Source: Desulfurococcus sp. (lineage in GTDB: Archaea > Thermoproteota > Thermoprotei_A > Sulfolobales > Desulfurococcaceae). Taken from it: a DNA stretch of 64,000 nucleotides. The translations under genes were made by a program, and so were the position numbers. This document shows, piece after piece, positions 1 to 8,997 of this stretch (its first letter is position 1; every line of letters starts with the position of its first letter). The notes under the pieces are model-generated. The model had not been told where the DNA came from. It was given only the letters and a program-made list of their open reading frames with translations, and made no database searches. The DNA is taken from the NCBI GenBank assembly GCA_026626905.1, contig JAPNUX010000001.1:186001-250000 (forward strand), given 5' to 3'.

Positions 1-113
1 CTTTAACTGTGAAAGGAGAGCTAAGGATATTAACTATCCGCTACTAGTATTAAAAAGAGTGAGAGCCAACTTCAGCGGGCACGTAGCCTTAGGTGCAGCG
101 TGGTGCTTAAAGC

Positions 114-1616
114 TTGAATAAGAGTTTGATGGTTGCACTAGTGGTTTTAGTGCTTCTCCGCTTAACACCCTTCCTATGGACTTACACGGTTTTCTCGACT
201 GATACCTGGCCGCTAATTAAGGATAGTGTTATCCTCGCCTCCAATAGCAGTATAAAGGTATTTGATGATAGAGTTTTCGACGGCTACCATAATAGGTGGC
301 CGGGGGTGATGCTCTCTTCGAGCATGCTCTCCCTGGTTGCAGGTGTAGACTTGTGTAGTGTTTACGCTGTATTAATGGTTATGGTTTTGAATACCGCGCT
401 GATACTATGCTTCTATGCTGTATCGAAGAGGCTTGGCGGAGGTATTGCTTCAGCTATCCTGATGGCATCCTTCCCCTCCCTTGTAGTCTTTACTTCAGCT
501 ACACTGAAAGAAGTCTACTCCTACCCTATTATGGCTTCAACAATCCTGCTTGTAGTCTCCTCAAGTAGCCTTAAACCACTGCTAGTGCTGTTCCCGCTGG
601 CATCTCTAGCGCAGGTCCTCTCACACCCTCTCTCAGCAGTCATGGAGGCTTCAATCCTTGCTAATACAGTGTTAATAGGTCTACTGAAGTACCTGAGGGA
701 CCGGGCTTCCTCCCTGCAACTAGTGTTGAAGGCTCTACTCTACACGAGTATAGCTGCCCCTATATCACTAGCCTACATGAAGCTTCTAGCCTCGAAATCT
801 ATCTCAGTAGCTGTCAAGTATCCGAGCGTACTAGGGGTATTAGGGTTCTTTGCGATCCTTGATTCGCTGTACGTTTTCGCTAGGCTTGACTCACCGAGGC
901 TTAGAGGCGTAAAGCTAGGTGTTTTAACCCTTATTGCCTCGATTACAGTGCTGGTTGCAGCAAGCTTCCTCCACATGACTCCCTACAATTATGATACAGC
1001 GGGCATACTACCATACATTGCAGGCTCACTCATACTCCTCTCAACACCTAGAGAAGATAGTACTATAAGTGCGGCGACAGCTATCTCCGTGTCAGGAGCC
1101 CTCATCTACGCTTATACATCACCGGGGTTAGGGAGCCTCATCCACAGGGTTTTAAACTATCTTTCATTCTACCTAGGCTTCTCGATCATTAAGGGGAGGG
1201 CATCGAAAGCCTACAGCATACTCGGGCTTGCTGTAGCCTCAGTGATCATGCTACAATTGCTTGCAGGTTATGATACTGTTAGCTTCTACTGGCTTTACAC
1301 TCGTAGTGATCTAGAGTTAGCGGGCTTCCTCGAATCGTATGCTAATGGGAGTAGAATAGTAGCAGACGAGAAGTTGTACTATCTAAGCATGTACACGGGT
1401 TCAATACACGTGGATACCGAAGCAGTTAGAGGATTACTGAGCGGTAGCTACAAGTGTAGGAGCAGCGTGATAGCATTGTACAGGGATAACACTTTAAAGG
1501 GTTTCGCTTTAGGCTCAAGTGTGTACGGGATGACGAGTTCTGCAAGAAGGCTACTGGAAGCTAGCTCCCTGGTATACTCGTCGCCCACGCATAAGCTATA
1601 CTCGTGTACAGGATAG
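114..1616 (+). CDS. Polytopic membrane protein, unassigned (possibly GT-C-like)
   Basis: I do not recognise a named family. The 500-residue product is almost entirely hydrophobic, with about a dozen apparent membrane helices, short loops and a soluble tail of roughly 90 residues. Just after helix 1 the first loop holds Ser-Thr-Asp-Thr-Trp (about residues 28-32). Acidic residues in this loop are typical of GT-C glycosyltransferases that use lipid-linked sugars, and this is the only basis for the glycosyltransferase suggestion. The start is TTG, with a TATA-like TATTAAAAAG at 48-57 at a workable distance. The gene stands alone and converges on the next one, so context gives no help. Confidence 0.6.
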   Translation: MNKSLMVALVVLVLLRLTPFLWTYTVFSTDTWPLIKDSVILASNSSIKVFDDRVFDGYHNRWPGVMLSSSMLSLVAGVDLCSVYAVLMVMVLNTALILCFYAVSKRLGGGIASAILMASFPSLVVFTSATLKEVYSYPIMASTILLVVSSSSLKPLLVLFPLASLAQVLSHPLSAVMEASILANTVLIGLLKYLRDRASSLQLVLKALLYTSIAAPISLAYMKLLASKSISVAVKYPSVLGVLGFFAILDSLYVFARLDSPRLRGVKLGVLTLIASITVLVAASFLHMTPYNYDTAGILPYIAGSLILLSTPREDSTISAATAISVSGALIYAYTSPGLGSLIHRVLNYLSFYLGFSIIKGRASKAYSILGLAVASVIMLQLLAGYDTVSFYWLYTRSDLELAGFLESYANGSRIVADEKLYYLSMYTGSIHVDTEAVRGLLSGSYKCRSSVIALYRDNTLKGFALGSSVYGMTSSARRLLEASSLVYSSPTHKLYSCTG

Positions 1617-1668
1617 CTAGAGGTTTACTGTAAAAGAGCTGTAGGACTCGCTTCAGGCTGGATGCACG

Positions 1669-2439
1669 TTAACCCATCCGAGTACACGGCTCTCTAAACA
1701 CCTTTAACCCTAGTTTCCTCAGCATGGATTTATACGCGCTGTCCCCGGCTACTACTTCATATGCTTTATCGAAACTTGAAGACCTTACAAGAATATTAAG
1801 GTACCTTATAGACCAGTCAACAGCTTCTCTGAGTGCTGGGAGGAGATCCCTTCTAACATTAACTATTATGTCTACTACTTCAAGTGGTGTTGGAGTAAAA
1901 TCCTCTATGAAGCAAGCTTTAACTCCTGCTAGCTGCTGCTCAGCCTCTACTATATCCCTGTATCTATCCGTCAAGTATACAGCCCTCGATCCGCCTACTG
2001 CTCTCAGCGCTTCGAGATGGCTGGAAGGCTCTCTATCCGCGAACACGTCAATCCATTCATCCAAGCTCACTTTACCGTAAGCGTTAGCCTTGAATAGCAG
2101 GTATGCAAGCCTCCCACCCCTATCCTCAAGGGTTCTCTTGAATTCTTCATCATACAAGCATGAGAGCAGGGTGTGGTGAAAACCTGGGCTACCGAGGATT
2201 ACAGCCAGCTTCCCCAGTACAGGCCTCCACAGTCTCTCGAGGGATGCACCAATATAATTCGAGATTCCTCCTGGATCATACTCTTTCCTTCTGGATGCTA
2301 CTTCAACTACCTCTCTACAGACATCTATGGGTAGAGGCAGGTAGACTACTCTCACTTCTTTGAGAAGCTGTTCTAGCATGCTGGAGAGTCTTAGGAAACT
2401 ACTCTCCCTGCGCGGGAATCCCGCGAGCACAAGGTTCAT
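1669..2439 (-). CDS. Hypothetical protein, about 256 aa
   Basis: Not recognised. It is a soluble-looking protein with mixed helices and strands, no signal peptide and no obvious catalytic motif. A longer reading frame opens at 2508, but I prefer the ATG at 2439. On the minus strand an AT-rich TATA-like element (TTTAAACTATTTTTA, about 2486-2500) lies between the two candidate starts. Archaeal transcription begins about 25 nt downstream of TATA, so the message would begin near 2469 and leave a 30-nt leader before 2439. The protein then begins Met-Asn-Leu-Val-Leu-Ala-Gly-Phe-Pro, which reads like a strand at the start of an alpha/beta fold. Function unknown. Confidence 0.6.
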   Translation of the reverse strand: MNLVLAGFPRRESSFLRLSSMLEQLLKEVRVVYLPLPIDVCREVVEVASRRKEYDPGGISNYIGASLERLWRPVLGKLAVILGSPGFHHTLLSCLYDEEFKRTLEDRGGRLAYLLFKANAYGKVSLDEWIDVFADREPSSHLEALRAVGGSRAVYLTDRYRDIVEAEQQLAGVKACFIEDFTPTPLEVVDIIVNVRRDLLPALREAVDWSIRYLNILVRSSSFDKAYEVVAGDSAYKSMLRKLGLKVFREPCTRMG

Positions 2440-2615
2440 CTCTATTAACCCGGGCCCTGAAAACCAGAGTAATAATAGCGGAGTGTAAAAATAGTTTAAA
2501 GGCGTCATAGTATACTAGCTAGTACTAGATGATGTAGTGTGGCCGTAGCTGAATTGTGATGTATGGCGGGCTTGAATAACTGAGCATTAATCCTTGCAAT
2601 ACGTGTCCAAGGGTA

Positions 2616-3131
2616 TCACGGCTTGTAGACTCTACCCTCTATTGTTGTAAACTCATCTCTAGCTAGATGCAGGATGAAATGGTACTTCAGGGAGGGTTCT
2701 CCACCCGTGAACACCTCTGGTTTCCTGTGAGTGTATACTACTTCAGCTATGAAGAGCTCGTGGTCACCGTACAGCTTGGATTCTACGACCCTGCACTCTA
2801 AGTTTGCTACTGCATCCTCGATCACAGGGGCTTTCACTACGGCACCTCTCTTCAACTTCAACTTAACTCTACTCAGTTTACTAGGGCCGCTTTCACTTCC
2901 CAGCACCCATACATCACTTAAATGCTCTAATACTGGTACAGCCACCACGAGCTCCCTGTGAGTTTTAACCAGCCTGTAAGTATATCTTTCAGGGGATATT
3001 GAGACTGCTATTATGAATGGTTTTGCTGAAACCACTGTAACCCAGTCTGCAGCCATTATATCATAGTGTTCCGGGTAGACACCTGATGATATAAGATATG
3101 TTCTCAAAGGGTAGAGCAGTCTATAGGACAT
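2616..3131 (-). CDS. Flavin reductase-like FMN-binding protein
   Basis: The 171-residue protein has the size and pattern of the flavin-reductase-like domain (FMN-binding split barrel, as in flavoredoxins and HpaC-type reductases). The N-terminal half contains the 'Asp-Trp-Val-Thr-Val-Val-Ser-Ala-Lys-Pro-Phe' segment with following strands that normally hold FMN. The middle carries the 'Leu-Glu-Cys-Arg-Val-Val-Glu' strand followed by 'Gly-Asp-His-Glu-Leu-Phe-Ile-Ala-Glu-Val', characteristic of the family's second half. Expected role: binding FMN and moving electrons from NAD(P)H or an Fe-S donor in the cytoplasm. The physiological partner cannot be read from the neighbours. It is a single-gene unit divergent from the pilin gene. 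Confidence 0.8.
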   Translation of the reverse strand: MSYRLLYPLRTYLISSGVYPEHYDIMAADWVTVVSAKPFIIAVSISPERYTYRLVKTHRELVVAVPVLEHLSDVWVLGSESGPSKLSRVKLKLKRGAVVKAPVIEDAVANLECRVVESKLYGDHELFIAEVVYTHRKPEVFTGGEPSLKYHFILHLARDEFTTIEGRVYKP

Positions 3132-3260
3132 CGAGCCACCTCTAATTCTTCTCCTGCTGAATCCAGGTTAATATCTCTAAGGATTCCATTCTAGTCTAAG
3201 CTATCCATTAAGCTGCTCCTTATTTAACACCTAGATGCCACTACAGGATGGTGGTGCGTG

Positions 3261-3686
3261 ATGACTAGTAGACACCTTAAGGCTGTAAGCGAGGTGACAG
3301 CTGTTGTAGTAATGGTGATGATTGCTGTTGCAGCCGCCTTTGGTGTAAAGCTCTTCGTGGATTCACAGGTCTCTAGGCTTCCCTCCATGGATACAGCTAT
3401 AGCTAGGTATAGTGTCTCCTATACTGCTCCTAACAGAGCAGTAGTTGTCTTAATTGTAAGTAACCTCTTATCCACGAGTATTAATGTGACAGGTGTAACC
3501 GCTATTCTATCGGATGGTAGCCAGGTTTCGCCGGCTATAGAGCCACGTGTAGCTCAAGGTAGAAGCGATGTTGAGATAGTCTTCACTCTGCTACTACCAC
3601 AGGGGGCATCTATTACCAATGTACTTGTTAGCGTTACTGATGTATCCACTGGGAGAACCCAGGTTATCACAGCTACCGGCAGCTAG
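3261..3686 (+). CDS. Archaeal type IV pilin-like protein
   Basis: The N-terminus is a class III (prepilin) signal. A short basic stretch (Arg-His-Leu-Lys) is followed by Ala-Val-Ser-Glu-Val and a hydrophobic helix of about 20 residues, the layout of archaeal pilins cut by a PibD/FlaK-type peptidase. After the helix comes a Thr/Ser/Val-rich beta domain with possible N-glycosylation sequons (for example Asn-Val-Thr near residue 76), as in surface appendage subunits. The ATG at 3261 is preferred over GTG at 3258 because it sits behind GGTGGTG. The secretion ATPase and membrane platform genes follow directly, so this is probably the major or an initiating pilin of that machine. Confidence 0.8.
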   Translation: MTSRHLKAVSEVTAVVVMVMIAVAAAFGVKLFVDSQVSRLPSMDTAIARYSVSYTAPNRAVVVLIVSNLLSTSINVTGVTAILSDGSQVSPAIEPRVAQGRSDVEIVFTLLLPQGASITNVLVSVTDVSTGRTQVITATGS

Positions 3687-3738
3687 TTTTTTAACCTCCT
3701 TCTTCCTCTCCAGCCACCTCTTATTCAGGGTGCCTGGA

Positions 3739-5007
3739 GTGTCCTCCGAAGCTACCGGGGACAATAGTATTCTAGCAGAGTATACTGTAGGAGGCTATAG
3801 AGTAAGAGTACGCAGGAGTAGTGAGGGATACCTATACGAGGCAGTACTACTCATAAACCAGGATCTTGTGAAGCGGGTTGAGGAGAGACTAGAAGATTTA
3901 ATCCTAGTGATGCGTAAAGGTGTTGACCCAGGCGATGCAGTATCCACGGTTCTAGGGTTAGAGAGAAGCAGTGTCCCCCAGGTGTTATACCTGCTTAGAG
4001 TACTCTTAGGCTTCAAGGAGCTTCAAGTACTCCTTGAGGATCCGCTAATCGAGGATGTATCGATCTCAGGGGTTGGGCCTGTCTGGGTTAGACACAAGCT
4101 GGTATGCAGTGATCCGAGAGTAGACTTCATTAAGACTAACATAGTGGTGGACTCGATGGAGGAGCTAGTAGAGCTACAGCAGCAGATCGCTTTAAGATGT
4201 GGAACCTATATCTCCACCTCTCACCCAATCATTGACGCCCAGCTACCATTAGAGGATGGCGGGCACCGGGTACACATGGTTTCTCCTACTGTAGCGCAAA
4301 GCCGTCCTGAGATAGTTGTGAGGAAGAAGCCCTCGAAGCCTCCATCTATTAAAAAGCTTGTAGGTGAAGGAGTGCTACCAGAAAGTATTGCAGAGTACAT
4401 TAGGATTCTAATGGGAAGAGGCTTCAGCTTGATTATCGCTGGGCCCCCGGGATCCGGGAAGACAACGCTTCTCCGCTCGATACTCTACTCCTACATACCC
4501 AGGGACTGGAAGATCGTGGTAATCGAGGATACAGGTGAAATAGATCCTCCACCGGATAGTGCTTGGGCGAGGTATGTCAGCGTGGAGATAGGGGCTCTCC
4601 GAGTCAGCTTATTCGATTTAGCTAAAGCAGCATTAAGGTCGTCGGCGTCGAGGCTTATAGTTGTCGGGGAAACACGCGGCGAAGAAGCAAGAGTACTAGT
4701 TCAAGCAATGCTGGCGGGAATGGCTGGTTTGACCACATTCCATGGGAGTAGTCCAGAGGAGGTTATAGCGAGACTTACTTCTCCCCCTATAAGTCTAACA
4801 CCCCAGCAGGTAAGCATGTTCACAGCGATAGCATTCATGGGTTTCTCCAGTAAGCCTAGGAGAGTGTTGAAGAGAATTTCAGAGCTCCGCTTGAACCGTG
4901 ATGGTAGTGTAGGCTACGTTGACGTATGGGTTAGAGAGCGGGATGGTGTAAGCGTTAAGCTCGAGGAGCTGTTAGAGAGGAGCGTGAGGCTTCATGGAGT
5001 ATCTTAG
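3739..5007 (+). CDS. Type II/IV secretion (pilus assembly) ATPase, TadA/GspE family
   Basis: This is the cytoplasmic hexameric ATPase that powers type IV pilus or secretion assembly. An N-terminal domain (about residues 1-110) precedes a VirB11/GspE-like core. The Walker A Gly-Pro-Pro-Gly-Ser-Gly-Lys-Thr lies at about residues 235-242, followed by an Asp-box region (Val-Ile-Glu-Asp-Thr-Gly-Glu-Ile) and the Walker B/His-box part, including Val-Gly-Glu-Thr-Arg-Gly-Glu-Glu near 305 and Thr-Thr-Phe-His-Gly-Ser near 333. A longer frame opens at ATG 3619 inside the pilin gene. I prefer GTG 3739 because AGGGTG stands just before it. That start also leaves a 52-nt gap after the pilin stop. The 3' end overlaps the next gene by 14 nt, indicating translational coupling. 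Confidence 0.9.
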   Translation: MSSEATGDNSILAEYTVGGYRVRVRRSSEGYLYEAVLLINQDLVKRVEERLEDLILVMRKGVDPGDAVSTVLGLERSSVPQVLYLLRVLLGFKELQVLLEDPLIEDVSISGVGPVWVRHKLVCSDPRVDFIKTNIVVDSMEELVELQQQIALRCGTYISTSHPIIDAQLPLEDGGHRVHMVSPTVAQSRPEIVVRKKPSKPPSIKKLVGEGVLPESIAEYIRILMGRGFSLIIAGPPGSGKTTLLRSILYSYIPRDWKIVVIEDTGEIDPPPDSAWARYVSVEIGALRVSLFDLAKAALRSSASRLIVVGETRGEEARVLVQAMLAGMAGLTTFHGSSPEEVIARLTSPPISLTPQQVSMFTAIAFMGFSSKPRRVLKRISELRLNRDGSVGYVDVWVRERDGVSVKLEELLERSVRLHGVS

Positions 5008-6403
5008 AAGGCTTGCAACTACTCTCCTCTCGCGCTACAAGCAGGCTGCGCTAACCACGAATCCATCGCTGAAAACCTTTAAACGGTTGAAGCTAGAGCT
5101 CCTTGCATCACTAGCTTCCCCACCCGCCGCTATCCTACTGCTTTTGCTATCAGCGTACACGGGTCTAGAGGCCTATACAACACTACTTCTTCTACCAGTG
5201 GTTGTAGCACCAGCCTGGCTTGTCGTCGAGAAGCTAGCTTCAGCTAGAGAGCTGTGGAAGCGAGTAGACGACGAGCTAGATTTCTTCATAGTGGCTTCAG
5301 CCTCAGTCTGCCGGACTGGCCTGGAGCCCTTAGAGTTCTTAAGGAGACTGCAGGATTCAAGGGTTTTCAAGGGGTTTAGGATACTAGGTGAAAGATTCAC
5401 CGGGCTTGCAGGCCTAACTAGTGCTGGAGAAGCCCTCCACTACCTGCCTGCTCTATCTAGAGGTAGGACTAGAGTGTTCTTCACAGAGTATCTTTCAGCG
5501 CTTTCAGCCGGCGTTGTAGTAGAATACTTGCTGAGGAGTGCAAGTGAAGTCCTAAGAGACTCGTGGGTCAGGGTCTCGAGGATGATTGAGAAGAGAGGTG
5601 AGATCGGGGTGGTAATTGCTGTAGTATCAGCTTCAGTGCCAGCTTTAACTGCAGGGTTCTCGGTAATCCTGGATCCAGTGGTTGTAAGCCAGGCTCTCGC
5701 AGTCCTCGTGGCTACCGGTGTAGCTGGAGTAGTATTAATACCAGGCTACCCTCTCCCCTTGAGAATCGTAGTAGAGGAGAAGTACTCTAGGATTCTAGCT
5801 GTTCTAGAGGCTGCCGGGCTACTAGTACTGCTAGCACCACTAGTGCTTCAAGCACTTAATATTTCAGTGAGCAGGGAGGTAATCTTATCTACCAGCATAG
5901 CGTCAATTCTCCTCGGTGCTCCAGGCTTAATTGCAGTAATAAACGCCTTCATAGGAATCCACGCGCTTAAATCTATCCTCGAGGATCTCTTAAGGCATGC
6001 AAGAGTCTACAGGTCTATTCACCTCTATAGGAGCGAGAAGCTGAAGGCTGTGTCATCAAGAAGAGTTAGACTATGGCTTGTAGACTATACTCTCGAGGCT
6101 ATTAGATTCCAGAGAGGGCTCGGCGACGTCGACCCTGACATCTACGCTTTATTCGCGCTGTTTATTAGCGAGGTATCTAGGGTTCTATGGGCGTACCTTC
6201 ACAGTGTAACCGTAGTTCTTGCTGCCGCCCTCGCCACACCCCTCCTGCTTAAGGCTCTCGCCGTGCTCTCCCCTGCACCGATGACTACTATAGCCTACGT
6301 AAGCCTCCTGGTAGTAGGCTTTACGTCCTCTAAGCTAGTGCTGGGAGGGAATACTAGTACCCTAATACCCGGGGTGCTTACAGCCCTCTATGCTCTCCTG
6401 TAA
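4994..6403 (+). CDS. Type II secretion F / TadC-like pilus assembly membrane protein
   Basis: This is the inner platform protein that partners the preceding ATPase. The 469-residue protein starts with a basic cytoplasmic segment and then has two groups of membrane helices separated by soluble domains. One soluble block (about 85-195) contains the helical 'Asp-Asp-Glu-Leu-Asp-Phe-Phe' followed by a 'Cys-Arg-Thr-Gly-Leu-Glu-Pro-Leu' pattern typical of T2SF domains. A second T2SF-like block lies near 330-400. Duplicated T2SF domains are common in archaeal pilus and archaellum platforms. The ATG at 4994 lies within the end of the ATPase gene. With the pilin and ATPase this completes a minimal three-gene assembly system; no prepilin peptidase is in the window. 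Confidence 0.85.
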   Translation: MEYLRRLATTLLSRYKQAALTTNPSLKTFKRLKLELLASLASPPAAILLLLLSAYTGLEAYTTLLLLPVVVAPAWLVVEKLASARELWKRVDDELDFFIVASASVCRTGLEPLEFLRRLQDSRVFKGFRILGERFTGLAGLTSAGEALHYLPALSRGRTRVFFTEYLSALSAGVVVEYLLRSASEVLRDSWVRVSRMIEKRGEIGVVIAVVSASVPALTAGFSVILDPVVVSQALAVLVATGVAGVVLIPGYPLPLRIVVEEKYSRILAVLEAAGLLVLLAPLVLQALNISVSREVILSTSIASILLGAPGLIAVINAFIGIHALKSILEDLLRHARVYRSIHLYRSEKLKAVSSRRVRLWLVDYTLEAIRFQRGLGDVDPDIYALFALFISEVSRVLWAYLHSVTVVLAAALATPLLLKALAVLSPAPMTTIAYVSLLVVGFTSSKLVLGGNTSTLIPGVLTALYALL

Positions 6404-6443
6404 AACTGGATACTAGGCTTCAAGTACCACTGGAACCCTAGGA

Positions 6444-7259
6444 TTAAGCCCTGGGTAGGCAGCATCCTCTAACAAGCTCTACTAGCTCCTCTAGAGTTAC
6501 GGGAGGGCTACCCGTGTACCCGAGCATTCTAGCAACTCTAACTGGTGTTGGAGGTGCTAGCTCAATGCCTGCTAGAGTTTCCTCATCTCCTAGTAGCTCG
6601 CGGGCTGCTCCCCTACCTACAACTCGGCCTTTATCCAGCAGGTATACTCTATCAGCGATACGGGCTACGAAGTCGACGTCATGTGATGCTATTACAACCG
6701 CCCTGCACTCCCTCCTCCACTCTCTGATTAAGCGCTCTAAGAGCTCAACTACTCTAGGTGGGAGGCTTGCTGAAGGTTCATCTAACAGTAGCAGCCGGGG
6801 CTCGTAGACTAGTATTGATGCTAGTGCAACCCTCTTCTTCTCGCCTAAGCTAAGCTTGTAGGGGGGTTTATCGAGGATGCCCTCCACGCCTAGCTTAACA
6901 GCCACCTCATGTATCCTCCTAGAGGTCTCCTCGCAGCTGTAGCCTAGCTGCCGTAAAGCAAATGCTATCTCATCGCGTACAGTCGGGTTGAAGAGCTGGT
7001 CGTCAGGGTTCTGGAAGAGTACTCCTATATGTCTTCTAGCCCAGGGTAACTGCTCTCTCAAAGGCTTCCCGTCGAACAATACTTCTCCTCTAGTAGGCTC
7101 GAGGAGGCCGGCTGCAACCATGAGTAGAGTTGACTTACCGCTTCCATTAGCTCCAAGTAGTGCTACAACCTCGCAGGAGTCGACTTCAAACCCTGCTCCA
7201 CGGAGAGCTTCTGTTCCATCGGGATACTTGAAGTAGATGTTAGAGGCCTGGAGGAGCAT
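6444..7259 (-). CDS. cbiO: ECF transporter ATPase (CbiO/NikO)
   Basis: This is the ATP-binding subunit of an energy-coupling-factor importer for Ni2+ or Co2+. The 271-residue protein shows Walker A Gly-Ala-Asn-Gly-Ser-Gly-Lys-Ser-Thr (about 35-43), a Q-loop in 'Leu-Phe-Gln-Asn-Pro-Asp-Asp-Gln-Leu-Phe-Asn', which is very typical of CbiO proteins, the signature Leu-Ser-Leu-Gly-Glu-Lys-Lys-Arg, and Walker B Leu-Leu-Leu-Leu-Asp-Glu-Pro-Ser. It is the last gene of the cbiM-(PDGLE)-cbiQ-cbiO operon and abuts cbiQ with no spacer. Nickel rather than cobalt is favoured because nikR is divergent from the operon and a NikR-type operator covers the promoter. Confidence 0.93.
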   Translation of the reverse strand: MLLQASNIYFKYPDGTEALRGAGFEVDSCEVVALLGANGSGKSTLLMVAAGLLEPTRGEVLFDGKPLREQLPWARRHIGVLFQNPDDQLFNPTVRDEIAFALRQLGYSCEETSRRIHEVAVKLGVEGILDKPPYKLSLGEKKRVALASILVYEPRLLLLDEPSASLPPRVVELLERLIREWRRECRAVVIASHDVDFVARIADRVYLLDKGRVVGRGAARELLGDEETLAGIELAPPTPVRVARMLGYTGSPPVTLEELVELVRGCCLPRA

Positions 7260-8051
7260 CTACAACACCTCTAGGATCACGCATACAGTAGTTAATGCTA
7301 GCGTGAAGCCTAGTAGAGCGATGTCACTGAAGCCTACACGAAATCCTACACTATTATACGAGCCGTTGAAGCTTCTAGCTTTAACAGCCTTCTCCAGCCT
7401 CCACGCTACCTCATAGCCTCGGAGCAGTAGCTCACCTATAATCGATGATATTGATTTAAAAGCGAGTCTTCTATCAGGCTTTAAAATCCTCGCCTCCCTC
7501 GCCGCCATCATTGAGAGAGCATCACTGAGAAATAAGGGAATGTATCTAGCTAGTAGTCCAGTCATAAATACTAGTTCACGGGGAAGGTGGAGGCCTCGGA
7601 GTCCTTCAACAAGGCCACGCCACCCGAGATACAATAGAATAGCTGTAAGAGATGATGTAGCTGCTACTGCTCTAAGAGTTAAAGCGGTAGCCTCTCTTAA
7701 ACCGCTCCATGAAACCCTAAGAGCTAGCGAGCCTAGTGGAATCACAGCTACCGTTGAATCAGGGGTGGTGAAGAGTAGTGGTGTTGAAGCTAGTCCAACA
7801 AGAATAGCGATGAATACCACAGGTTTAACCCACGCCTTCAAGTCTATTTTAAGCAGGAAGGCGAGGAGTATGGATGCCAGTAGTATTAGGCTGGGTGCGA
7901 GAAGACCCCGAGTGAAAGATGCTGTTGAAGCGAGAATTACAGCCGAGGCAACAGCTACTGAAGGATTAAAGGAGAAAACAGGGGATCCAGTGCTTAAAGC
8001 CTCCATAACCTCTCTTAACTCCTCGATGAAGCGTGCTGTGAGCCCCTGCAA
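7260..8051 (-). CDS. cbiQ: ECF transporter transmembrane subunit (CbiQ/NikQ)
   Basis: This is the T component that couples the ATPase to the substrate-binding membrane subunit. The 263-residue protein has about five to six hydrophobic helices. The conserved cytoplasmic coupling motifs are present near the C-terminal third as Ala-Arg-Glu-Ala-Arg and Ala-Val-Lys-Ala-Arg-Ser, matching the Ala-Arg-Gly pairs of EcfT/CbiQ proteins that dock on the ATPases. The TTG start at 8051 overlaps the preceding small gene by 37 nt but has GGTGG about 8 nt upstream, which supports it; an ATG at 8006 is an alternative. Confidence 0.9.
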   Translation of the reverse strand: MQGLTARFIEELREVMEALSTGSPVFSFNPSVAVASAVILASTASFTRGLLAPSLILLASILLAFLLKIDLKAWVKPVVFIAILVGLASTPLLFTTPDSTVAVIPLGSLALRVSWSGLREATALTLRAVAATSSLTAILLYLGWRGLVEGLRGLHLPRELVFMTGLLARYIPLFLSDALSMMAAREARILKPDRRLAFKSISSIIGELLLRGYEVAWRLEKAVKARSFNGSYNSVGFRVGFSDIALLGFTLALTTVCVILEVL

Positions 8052-8341
8052 CCCTCTGCCACCATCCTCGATAGGATGTATCCCGCGGCTAGTATAATGC
8101 TTACACCAATAAACCCTGATACAATGTAGCCAATAGTGTCTGGGAGACCTGGAATCCTGTAGTCTACGAGAGGCGTCCAGTTAACTTCTTCTGTGATATC
8201 CTTGAGGCCTAATGCTTCAGCAGCGAGATCCAGTGGTTCATGGTAGCCTACTAGGTCTGCTAGTATCACGCCGAAGACTGGGCTAACAAGCACTAAGACT
8301 ACTATAGCCAGCAATACCTTTGATATCTTCACGTTCACCAC
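8015..8341 (-). CDS. PDGLE-domain Ni/Co ECF transporter accessory protein (NikN-like)
   Basis: This 108-residue protein has an N-terminal hydrophobic helix (about 7-28), an extracytoplasmic loop and a second helix (about 77-97), the topology of CbiN/NikN accessory subunits. The loop carries Glu-Pro-Leu-Asp-Leu-Ala-Ala-Glu-Ala-Leu-Gly-Leu, followed by Asn-Trp-Thr-Pro-Leu-Val-Asp-Tyr-Arg-Ile-Pro-Gly, the conserved layout of PDGLE-domain proteins that replace CbiN in many nickel systems. It probably forms the substrate-capture unit together with the CbiM-like protein. It starts within the last codons of cbiM (7-nt overlap), so the two are co-translated. Confidence 0.85.
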   Translation of the reverse strand: MVNVKISKVLLAIVVLVLVSPVFGVILADLVGYHEPLDLAAEALGLKDITEEVNWTPLVDYRIPGLPDTIGYIVSGFIGVSIILAAGYILSRMVAEGCRGSQHASSRS

Positions 8342-8979
8342 CTCTCAGCTGCAATCAACCCCGGGGATCTCGCTGCAATATACTCTACTACAGCTGCTGT
8401 AATAGCACCCTCAACAACCCCGAGGACAGCGTGCCAGCCCCCCATTACCGGGATAGTCACCGTATACCCGTAAGGGGTTGAAGGTGAGAGCCCTATCTCA
8501 ACACCACACGCTAAGCCAGCGATCAACGTGCTAGCCCATCCAGCGAGAAACGCAGCAGTAGCTCTAGTAGTACTTGAGGCTCCAAACCTCCTCACGATAA
8601 CCCTGTAGAGAGCATAGCCTACGAGAACACCTATAATCCCCATGTTAAGCACATTAGCTCCAAGCGCTGTTATACCTCCATCATGGAATACTAGGCACTG
8701 CACTAAGAGCACTAGGAAGAGAGCAAGGAATCCAAGCCAGGGGCCAAGCAGTATCCCAGCTAGAGCACTACCAACAAAGTGAAGCGATGTCCCGCCGGGT
8801 ATCGGCCAGTTAAGCATTTGAGCAGCAAAGATAGAAGCTGCTAGAACTGTGACTAGTGGAGCACTCTCAGGATTCAACGAGAGCTTTACACGCTTGAACG
8901 CGTAGACAGCAAATGCCACGAATATAGCATAGGTAGCTCCCGCTGATACTGGATCCAGGAATCCATCAGGTATATGCAT
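8335..8979 (-). CDS. cbiM: ECF transporter substrate-binding membrane protein (CbiM/NikM)
   Basis: This is the S component for Ni2+/Co2+. The 214-residue protein begins exactly with Met-His-Ile-Pro-Asp-Gly-Phe-Leu-Asp-Pro, the diagnostic N-terminus whose free amino group and His2 coordinate the metal in CbiM/NikM. A second metal-site region follows with His-Phe-Val-Gly (about residue 66) and His-Asp-Gly-Gly. About six membrane helices are apparent. It is the first gene of the operon. The start codon lies 18 nt downstream of the 28-bp NikR-type operator, so nickel-dependent repression is the likely control. NikM and CbiM cannot be separated from sequence alone; context favours nickel. Confidence 0.93.
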   Translation of the reverse strand: MHIPDGFLDPVSAGATYAIFVAFAVYAFKRVKLSLNPESAPLVTVLAASIFAAQMLNWPIPGGTSLHFVGSALAGILLGPWLGFLALFLVLLVQCLVFHDGGITALGANVLNMGIIGVLVGYALYRVIVRRFGASSTTRATAAFLAGWASTLIAGLACGVEIGLSPSTPYGYTVTIPVMGGWHAVLGVVEGAITAAVVEYIAARSPGLIAAERW

Positions 8980-8997
8980 ACCACTCCACCTAACTCA

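Noticed and set aside
3619-3738. N-terminal extension of the pilus ATPase starting inside the pilin gene
   Set aside because: The extension overlaps the pilin end by 68 nt, has no ribosome-binding site and would not match ATPase N-termini; GTG 3739 is better placed.
7540-8097. 185-codon frame on the + strand
   Set aside because: Antisense to cbiQ and its neighbour; Arg/Ser-rich shadow with no start signal.
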